From contig NC_135214.1 of the NCBI RefSeq assembly GCF_052324685.1, positions 2,863,876 through 2,927,875 on the forward strand: a stretch of 64,000 nt of DNA, read 5' to 3'. Below the pieces are notes generated by a model. It saw only the letters and a program-made list of their open reading frames with translations. It was not told the DNA's origin and searched no databases. Of the stretch, positions 55,118 to 64,000 are shown piece after piece. Numbering within the stretch: position 1 is the first letter of the stretch; each line of letters opens with the position of its first letter. A program made the translations under genes and the position numbers. Origin of the DNA: Brachyhypopomus gauderio (Eukaryota > Chordata > Actinopteri > Gymnotiformes > Hypopomidae).

Positions 55118-58100
55118 AGGCTCCGCCCACCCATCTCCTCCTCCTCCATCCTCACTTCCTCTCCCTTCTCCATCAGTCATTCTTTAATCCCTTTGCTACC
55201 ACCAAAAATGACCTCGCTGAAAAGAGGTTTTTGTACTGTTGTATTTTGGTGTCCATTTTTCGTTCCCTTTTCGTACTTTATACATTTCACTTCGTTACGT
55301 GCATTTTGGACCTTGTTGCCCGAGTTGGATTCTCCGCAACAGCCTCCGTGAATGTTGGCATTACTAGAGAGCTTAGCGCTACGAGAGCTGATGATGAACT
55401 CTGAACTGTGCGCTGGCTCAGGCAGTAATACCAAACGGGCTTTTTTTGAGTAAGCTCGCTTCACTCCACTTTTCCATGTTTTTTCCCCATTTCTATCGAC
55501 CTTCTTGCTCCAGAAAACACTCCTAACCAAAAACGCCTACTTTTTATCGTTTATTTTTCAACTGTCAGGTCATGTGTCCTCTATAATAGCATTAACAGTC
55601 ATCCCTGTGATCATCATCATCATCATCGTCACGGTTTGATATGTTTCTCTTGGAGGAGCTGCGTTGCAGGCCTCCAGGACATTCTTCTCAAATCATCTAG
55701 AGGTCTTTCTTTAGCTTCCTCTGGTCTCTTGTATTTAATTCAGCTTTATCTCCTTCACACTTATGGTTACAAGGCTTTAAAGGAGTGAAATATGGCTGCG
55801 TACGATTTCATTAATTTAAGGAATCGTTTGACTGGTCTGTCTGGAAACACTGATTTAAAAAAGAAAAAAAAAGCGTGCCCTATTTTGGGTGTAGAGCGTG
55901 GACCCACATATGGGCTCACCTACATAATACTAATAGCTTTAAAAGAATGCATGAGTGGCCCATTGCAAATGGGGCTTTCTGAGACGTTGTCGGGCAGCAG
56001 AGACCTCGGAACCTCAGAGGAGCGAGATCTCCTGGGAGCGTCGCGCTTCTGTGGCCGAGCGTCATCCAGACTGTGGCCTGCGTTCGTCCTGCAGCCGCAG
56101 GTCTTCCCGACACGGGGCTACGTCGCTTTAGGTCGCGTGGGGCGGTGCCGCCGAACACGGACGGGCCACCTTAACGTCGCGAGAGGCGGAAGGCAACTCG
56201 GCCCGGAGCCGGATGGCTTGGTTGTCTTCTGTCGGGAATTTGGAAGGGTTTGATTTTCTACTTGTGCACAGTACCTGTACCAAAAAAAAAAAAAAACAAC
56301 AAAAAGAAAGAAAAAAACTGGATTTGAAAACTGCAGTCTGCCTGGTCGTTAGGGGAAAGCAAATCTACCACTGATGCTTTGAGTAAGACGTCTTTTATTT
56401 TTTGAGGTCTTTGGCTGGCCTTGCTTTCAAGATATACCAAAAATATTTGTTGAAACCTGTTTGCTGTATATTACCATTGTAGCGTAGCGTTAAGTCTAAA
56501 ATATTTATGAGCGGATGCTCTTGATAGACCACAGGAAATATTATAATGCAATATTTTGAAGATCATTTCCAAAGACAAAAGTTCTTGTTATTTTATTGGA
56601 GATCTGCTTCCCGTGCTCTGCCCTGTCTTGTCAGTGCAGCTAACCAAATAACCCAAAAGGGCGGGGGAGGGTGGAGCGTGAGGGGTGGAGCGGGTGGAGG
56701 CGGTCGGATCATAGTTCGGATGCGGTTGCGAGTGAGTTTGGAGGAGGGGTTGTAGTTGCCCCCACCCCCTCTTAATAAAGGTAATATATTTGAAAGCGTG
56801 GCGCGAGATGTTTGAAGCAGCGTTCGCGCCCACGCAGGCTCGTTTTCCCGTGCTTCCTCACTTGTTTGTAGTGCTCGGACAGCGGACTTCGTTTTGGGCC
56901 CCTCGGTAGACTGAAGAGTTCGTTGTCCACGCACGTTGAGGCCGTTGTTGGGAACTTGATAGGGGCGCTCCGCTGTTTTCATCCTACCAGTGTAATTCAG
57001 CCATGATGTAAAGCTTGAACCAAAGTCGTTTTTCTTGCTAGCTGCTGTGCCTGTGGGGACCAGTGCGACGCTGGTCACACTATCACCACTCTACACTACT
57101 GACGAACTTCATCTCTTCCTCATCCTCTTTACCAAAATCCAACACATGGTTATCGTACCGAATGGGTTGTGCTCAGCTTTAAAGGGAAATGTAGCTTCAC
57201 GTGGAGCTAACTTGCTTTAGCATTTGACATCAAAGCATTTCCAGAGAGTATCTAAGGGCCTTGTCTCTGTGTGCTGTTCAGTCTGTTGGAGAGATTCCCC
57301 GTGAGTTCCCTTTCTCCCCAACAACCTACGTTTGAAGCAGTTTTAGGTCCTGCAGTTGTTGAGGGGGGCCACAGATCAGACAGTGTTGGGATAGCTCCTC
57401 AGACATCTCACCCTCAGGAGACTTCACTGGAATCCATTCACGGTTTCTGTGCTCTTACCACTGTAGCATGAGTAAGAGCCTGTGGAAAAGAAAAGGAAAA
57501 AACACAAAACCCCCAGAAGCTGCCCACAATTTGACTGACAACAACGTGACTGCCCCCTGGGTATTTGCCTTTGTTACGCTAAGCTTGGCACAGGACTGGC
57601 ACACGCGTGTAAATTTGTAACGGTATGTCGTGTGATATCCAGAAAGACCACTATTTCTTTTTCAGCATTCATATAGTAGTGGTACACTAACAATGTTTTG
57701 TATTTATTGTTTTAAGTGGGCTTCTCGTCAGGTTGCTTATGCGTCCTGATTCTGGTCTCCTGTGGTCACACGTGCTGTAGTGGAACGCGTCTCGTTACGC
57801 TTCACAATTGCCGTCGTCTAGACAACGGAACGGACGTGAGCTTGAAACGTGAAACGACTGTACCTCTGAACTCTGACTGTTTGGTTTTTGGGTCTGAAGA
57901 GCTGACCTAGAGCTGGTTTTGTTCGACTTGAACGACCCGTCATGGCCTCATCACCTCTACCCCTCACCACTACACTCAACCTGCTTCTCTTGCTCTGTTT
58001 CTCACTTTGGTTACATTTAGAAGCGTTTTTTTGTTAAAACCTCCATTTGATTGACCTCATCAGCACTTAGAAGCTTCACTTTAAGCAAATGGCACCATCA

Positions 58101-61100
58101 GAGAACTCCAGAATGTAAACGAGCCGTTAATCGTTCGGTCCTCTTCCAAATTCTCAACAGTGCATCAACAGATACGACGAAATAACGTCAAGTCAAACTA
58201 CTACTGCTATTTTTTTTTAAGTACTACTACTTTTAGGGTATCTCCAGGTTAACCAGTTATCTTATTATCCTACTTGCCAAAGTTTAAAGAAGCCTTCGTC
58301 TTTGTGGCTGGGTTGATGTCTTTTGCTGCTCACTCTGCTGGTTCTGTCCTGAGGCTGCAACAGGGCCTTATGGACCCGAGTTTTCAGTGTCGTTACGTAT
58401 CTGTTGTTTTTGCGCAGTGGTGTGGTGACCAGTGCTGCCAGGACCATGGGAACTTACTGAAATATTTATCAGAGGAACGACTTAAAGAATTAGAGGAAGA
58501 ACTTTTTTTCTAAATTCTATATATATACACATGTAATATACCCATATTTTATATTTTAACTATTATCAAGATTGAATGTAGTGTTTTGTCATTGCTTATT
58601 CACATAAAAGTAAAAAAATAAAATAAAAAAATTCTTTTTATGATAGCAATTCTGAAGAACTTTCAAGACCAAAAATTGAGACCACACCCCTTGGATGTAG
58701 GAATGGCTGTCCTTCATGCCCCTCCTACACTGAATGGGAGGGGCTTGCTCTGGTGCTTTTACTGTTGCTAGGGTAGTGGATACGGAAGCACCTGATCTTA
58801 ATCTGGCTTTAAAATGTTTAATTTTTTTTTTTTTATGGATTTGATTTGCCATGCTGTTTTCAACAATCATGCAACCTTTGTTTACTTTACTGTCTATTTG
58901 TATAGCATGAGGGAGCAATGTCACTGGCTTTCTTAGTTTAACAAAATTAACTTATCATTTATGCCTTACTATTATGTTATAGGATTAATGCATTGTAGCA
59001 AACTGTAGTGCGAGCGTGTTGATGTGAGTGAATTTTTGCATCTGTGTGTTTGTATGAGTGACAGGTATACCCTAGCATGTTGTATGTCTAACTCACTCGG
59101 TGCATATTGACCGTTGAAATAACGCTGTGAGTATTGGACTCCCCCCCCCCCCTCCCTCCCCCACCCAGGCTGGACGTAGAAGAGTTGCTGCCCGTTATTT
59201 AGGTGTGACCCAAGCAGGTTGGAAACCTGCAGGAAAGCTTTAGACCTGATTCCAACTGTTGTGTAGATGAATGGGGTTAAATTAGTTCTTGGTGGTGGTG
59301 CATCAACACAAAGGTGATTCTGTTAAACTGAATTTCTTTTAAACTGCTTGGAAGTAAGAATTCTAACTATTGATTAGTTGGGGGGACAAAAACTGCTAAA
59401 AATATTTTTTTAAGCAGTATAGCTGTGTGATGCAATGGTGACCACTTGGCTGTAAGTCATATGCTTTTTAACCTGTCTGATTAGATAACGGGACCGGTGG
59501 AGTTTAGCATTTCTATAGCGGCTCTAGTACAGTTGCCATAGTTGAGGTGCAGTGTTACAGGTTGGACAGGTGCTTTAATGGATTCAAGCTTTCTCCCTTT
59601 GGCTTGTGGAGTGACTGGGAGACCTAGTCTGGAGCAGGCAAGGGTCACCGTGCACCAGTTGGGTGGGGGCGGCCGTGCACCAGCCGGGTGGGGCCAGCTG
59701 GCGTGGATTAAGAAACTGTTGTATACCTCATTTCTGACTCGAGACCGAGTAAAAACTTGCTTTAATCTACTTTGAAAGAAGAAAAATGAAATAAGAGAAG
59801 AAATAAAAAATAAAAACCCTTTGTCCTTGGAGAGAAGCCTGCAGGTGTCCTCTTAGCGTGGGGGGTGACGGTCTAGTGGCTGCTACAGTGAGACACTACA
59901 CACACATACATCCATGATTATTAAACCTACAGAGTAGGACTCTTGTTTTAACGGTCCATTCTCAACTATAGCAAGTGCGTTCTCCGGCCATGTATTTATT
60001 TTGCACTTGAACTTTATTCGTTGTAATTACCCATGTAGTTCTTTTTTATGATTTGACAATCGTCTCCTTTTTCTTCGCTTGTGGCTGTAGAGTTTGTGTG
60101 TGTGTGTGTGTATAAGCTACGTGTGTGTATGTGTGTGCGGTGTGCGCATGCATGGACGTGCGCGCGAGCTCTTCGTAGTCTTCGGCTTCCTTGGCCCTCA
60201 CCCTTTCCGTGGTAACCAAAGACTTACAAAGTGATTGTATGGATGAACCTGTCCATGCACCCTGCCTTTTAGCCGTAGACCTGACGTCATGGGGCGATCC
60301 CGGAGCCGGGTGAGCTGTGTGTTGGTCAGGGGAGAGATGGACTGCAGGCGGGCTTCTCCAAAGGACTGGCGGAGTGAACCCACGGTGGGGCTGAGTGATG
60401 TTTGTTAGTACACACTGAAGGGCGGCCTGCACACACCGCAACCTGCTCAGGACGAGCTGTCCGCTCTCTGGACTCCGTGTCTTTGTCTATAAGGCTGTAA
60501 CTAGTCAAATCCTGTTTTTACAAGTGTTTTTACCAAAAAAAAAAAAAAAAAAACATATCTGTCGCACGCCATCCAAGGTTTCATTCATGTTCCGACGCGT
60601 GGAAAGTTCGGCGTGCCGTATGTGTGTGCGCGTGTTTTTTTTTTTTTTTTTTCGCCGCTGTTTTCCGCCACCGTGTCTGACCCTTTGTTTGACTGATCAG
60701 CTGTGCAACTATGCATCGTTGTCCTGCTGGCCACTGGGCTGTGTCTGCTAGACACCTCTCTGTACCAAATACGTCGTCGACGCCTCGTTCAGCAGCTCGA
60801 TTCTGGGCGTGAGGTCGACAGATGTTACAAGCTCTATCCCAAAGCAAAAATCCAAATATTAAACGTTTGACAGACGCAGATACCAAAGATTACTTGACTT
60901 TTGATTTCTTCTCCTCCTCTCTTCCTCTCCGAGCCCTTCAGCATGTATATTAATGAACACAACCCAGCTCTGACTTTAGTCTTAACCTCAGTAATTCCAA
61001 AGCTTAGATGTATATTTTGGTATTTTTCTGAGATACTTATAAAAACAAAAACAAAAGTTTGTCATTTAAAATGTCTGATTTGTTGGATGTATTGCTCTTT

Positions 61101-61627
61101 TTCTGTCACAGCATGGAGTGAACTGCAGAACTGTCTTATTCTTAGTAGGTTAAACAAATAGTATTTTTATATGTTTTGCGTGTCAATGTATGTGGTATCA
61201 GTTTCACTGCCCAAGTTACCATTGTTTTATAATACAGAAAAAAAATAGGATTTTGTTTTTAAAAATCATGTACATACTGCTTCAGTCAAAAAAACTTTAA
61301 AAGCAAGTTGTCCTGTAAAATGGTTATTCTCATTTCATACAGCTCAAGGAACGTGGACCCCCCCCCCCCTCAAACCACACATTGTACTCAACGTCTCTCT
61401 CTTTGGAACTCTGTAACTCACTGTTGTCATAGTGATGGTAATTAGTTGGATCCTTGGTCACGAACAACAGGACTACAGTGACGCTCCCACTCCGTTACTG
61501 TACACATGCCAACGACTGGACTCTAAAATGGCTACGTCACGGTAGCTTAGAACGGAATGATTGTGTAGAATTATGTGAATCAGGATACATGGTAGATTTG
61601 ATGCATTTGTCTGCTGTATTTTTTTTC

Positions 61628-61700
<73 letters not shown>

Positions 61701-61760
61701 TTTTACTGTAACTGTACAGTTCTTTTTTTTTTGTTGTAAACATCATTAAACCATTTTCCA
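55118..61760 (+). other. Probable long pou2f1 3' UTR and downstream sequence
   Basis: No exon of another gene is visible for 6.6 kb after the pou2f1 stop. AATAAA signals occur at about 56774 and 59803-59813, and ATTAAA near 61746, so nested 3' ends are plausible. Human POU2F1 also has a very long 3' UTR. The stretch holds C-runs (59142-59152, 61360-61370), A-runs and a (GT)n tract near 60096-60111. Short ORFs such as that at 55792-56253 show no family resemblance and are not called. Confidence 0.45.
61629..61699. repeat. (AT)n microsatellite
   Basis: Roughly 70 bp of alternating AT, close to the putative distal end of the pou2f1 3' UTR. It is self-complementary and able to extrude a cruciform or form an RNA hairpin. 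Confidence 0.97.
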
Positions 61761-63171
61761 AGTGTTTTAATATTGAAAGCCTTTGAGTGTTGACATGTTT
61801 TGTGTATATTCCCACTTAAATGTGGCAGTAATAAGTGTGTTAATAACCTTGACCAAGACTGTGGTGCTTAAACAGTTAAACGGACAATGCGGTCACATCT
61901 TAGTCAGAGAAGTGAACAGTTGAATAGTCCTTCATATGTTTTAGATACTGGCTTGACCCAACCCCCCCCCCCCCCCCCCCCCCACAGTTCTGATTCCTCC
62001 TTGTTTGAAGGCATGTATCCTAATAAGCATATTTGTTGCATCTAAAGCAAAGGGCTTTGGCTGTATCAGAGCTTTACAGCATTGGGGATGGGTCAAATGA
62101 AACATCAGGTAAACAATACACTTGGCCATGGATTTGTTTATTAGCTAAATTAACTTCAATATAGTAACATTTGCTTTGTACCTCTTTACACATGTAAATT
62201 ACATGTTGCCAGCATTGAATTTAATTTAGGAATTGACTTAAAAACTATTACATGATGGACTGTTCAGACATAAAATTCATTACTCAGATAAGCTCAAGCG
62301 TAAACCTGAGTCTGAGCGCATGTAAAGTGTTTGAGCTCATTCGGAAATCAGCCCCGCATTGAAATGTACGTTCCAGAAACAACTTCCATTTAAACTACAT
62401 TACTGACTGCATCTAACTTGGAGATGAAACCCAGCATCTTTTAACTTTAAGTAGCTTGATTCCTGCCATTTAAACACAACACAAAAACAGATTACAATGT
62501 ATCAGAATATTCCTGCATGTTTCCATAACGGCAGATTTAAGGTCATCCATTAGGAGGAAAAGCAAACAACAACAACACAAGCAAACAAAGTAAAAAAAAA
62601 AAAAAAGGAAAGAGTGTGTTTTGCATCCAATATCCCACAGTGAGAACTTTCATTTTCTTTGGCCAGAATATTTTACAATAATGCATGACAACCATCGTCT
62701 CAGATCTACAGCGCCACCTGTAGGACAAACACCCAGCTGGGCTGCTTCACATGGGCTACAGGTTTATCAGGAAAACGATATAAAATCGTTTATTAAATTA
62801 CTCGTGACTCTCATTAAATGACCTCATGAGTCTCATGTGGTCATTCAGTTGCATAATCATTAGCATCATTATTTTGATTGGTTTAGACAATAAAATTTCC
62901 CATTTTATAGATAACTATACCTTCTCATCACCATGTAACTACAGTTAAGTCATTTTCAATTCTTATTTTTCTTAATTTTTATATCAGGTAATTCATTTGA
63001 CTTAATACATACTTAATACATTCTTACAAATCTAAAGATAATTTGTCGATCGCTTAGTGACGGAAACACAACTTTACAGACAGGACCGAACTACCAGTGT
63101 CCTCCTGCTTGATGGACCCAGTCAGCAGGTATCTGGTGTGTCCCTGCAGACTGTGGAGCAGACCCGTGTGT
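61761..63171 (-). other. Tail-to-tail spacer and probable cd247-like 3' UTR
   Basis: On the minus strand an AATAAA (plus-strand tttatt near 62137) could end the cd247-like transcript, giving a 3' UTR of about 1 kb. A run of about 22 C residues lies at 61961-61983. A CTCF-like motif in minus orientation (CCTACAGGTGGCGCT, 13 of 15 core positions) is at 62710-62724. No exon is seen. Confidence 0.45.
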
Positions 63172-63606
63172 TTATTTACGCTGTGGTAAAGGAGGAAGAC
63201 TCTCCATCTCAATGGCCTCGGACGCAGCCTTCCTCTCTGTACCATGAGCCTACAGGGAGTAATGGTATGTTGATCAACCAAGCTTTATATAACCAAGCTA
63301 CTAATATATTACTTATATATAATATAATATTACTTAAATATATATAATATTACACACTGAGACCCCCCCTATAAAGTGTAGAATGGATCAGTCCACTGCT
63401 ACTGACCTCTCTGGTTTTGCTCTTGCTTTTGCGGGGCTGTGGAGAGACACACACAACACGTTGGACATGGTGTTCACAAACTCTGCTGGAAGATCCATGC
63501 TTACGTGCTATCTTACCTGCATGAAGAATAATCAGGCTCTCTGAACACATACCCTGCTTGTCTTTTTGATCTCCTGGTACTCGTCATTTGATGGTGTCCT
63601 CAGTGC
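63172..63606 (-). CDS. CD247 (CD3 zeta)-like ITAM adaptor, 3' end only
   Basis: Three small phase-0 exons with GT-AG ends: 63606-63553 (54 nt), 63436-63407 (30 nt) and 63249-63172 (78 nt with stop). They encode ALRTPSNDEYQEIKKTSR, PRKSKSKTRE and AHGTERKAASEAIEMESL plus PPLPQRK. The end IEMESLPPLPQRK resembles the CD3-zeta terminus YDALHMQALPPR, and DEYQEI fits half an ITAM (YxxI). The basic linkers between exons are also zeta-like. Human CD247 lies tail to tail with POU2F1, exactly this arrangement. Upstream exons (extracellular stub, membrane helix) would lie beyond the right edge. The terminal ITAM tyrosines are missing, so this may be a divergent cd247-like paralogue. Another ITAM adaptor such as an FCER1G relative is possible. 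Confidence 0.55.
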
Positions 63607-64000
63607 CTGCAAATGTAACAAAAATGTATTAGTTTCACCACCTCCAGATGCTTGAGCTGATATAAACAACCACTGAAAGCACTTTACATGGATAAATGAT
63701 GACACGCAGGCCTCCTGTACGCACAGGCCGCCTGGTCCACAGATAACTAGCGATACGGTTATCTGTAAGATTCACTGCGATCATCCAGGTGAGAAAAGAA
63801 GTTTGTGATATTGGTTGTGAATATGAAGAAGTTCGTGGGTCCTCAGCGTTGGAGAGTGAAGCCTATTTCAGGCCAGAGTTGACACAACGCACCCGATACA
63901 GACGTATGGATGGATGAATGGTGGCGTAGACGTGAGACAGAGATGTAACGGAGACAAGCGCAGCCCTGCAGTCACGCTGCTAACTGCTACTGCACCAGAC
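63607..64000. other. Right edge, probable cd247-like intron
   Basis: No exon with a recognisable ITAM or transmembrane segment is visible to the end of the window. It most likely lies within the next intron of the cd247-like gene. Confidence 0.35.

Noticed and set aside
55792-56253. 153-codon ORF in the pou2f1 downstream region
   Set aside because: Composition changes abruptly along it, it contains a poly-Lys run from an A tract, and nothing in it is recognisable.
60524-60751. ORF with poly-Lys and poly-Phe segments
   Set aside because: Made by homopolymer A and T runs in the pou2f1 3' region.

Overview
The window looks like teleost fish nuclear DNA. Multi-exon genes have canonical GT-AG introns and vertebrate-type proteins, there is abundant (CA)n and other simple repeat, and the transposon remains are of fish type (Tc1-like, hAT MITEs, a solo Gypsy-type LTR). 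I would not name a species; an otophysan is possible but unproven. There are seven genes. Exon structures below were worked out by hand from splice sites, reading phase and recalled human protein sequences, not from transcripts.

Layout. 853-4502 (+): nxpe3-like. About 6.7-8.7 kb: a probable decayed hAT element with an orphan ORF. 9854-15319 (-): me3, mitochondrial NADP-malic enzyme, 14 exons. 16264-20564 and 20565-25712: a head-to-tail segmental duplication, each unit carrying an ildr1 (angulin-2) gene on the minus strand. The right copy is full length (536 aa). The left copy lost the exon for the cytoplasmic tail and should end after 255 aa. 25883-37722 (-): ildr2 (angulin-3), 10 exons, introns holding a solo LTR and nested hAT elements. 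39945-42673 (-): gpa33-like Ig receptor with an unusual Arg/Asp repeat tail. 43823-55117 (+): pou2f1 (Oct-1), 15 coding exons plus a candidate alternative first exon. 63172-63606 and beyond the edge (-): a cd247-like ITAM adaptor, tail to tail with pou2f1.

Context. ILDR2, GPA33, POU2F1 and CD247 lie together on human 1q24, so the right half is conserved synteny. NXPE3 and ILDR1 are on human 3q and ME3 on 11q, so here ildr1 sits beside its paralogue ildr2. ildr1 and ildr2 encode tricellular-junction angulins. gpa33 is an epithelial Ig-family protein. cd247 is a T-cell signalling adaptor.

Most unusual items: (1) a 60-bp minisatellite in pou2f1 intron 9, seeded from the 3' end of exon 9, whose duplication junction makes a consensus-type CTCF motif in nine tandem copies; (2) the tail-less ildr1 duplicate, whose coding exons differ more from its sister than the introns do; (3) octamer (Oct-1 target) motifs clustered in pou2f1's own introns; (4) the gpa33 Arg/Asp repeat tail; (5) long TG tracts directly at splice acceptors of me3 and pou2f1.
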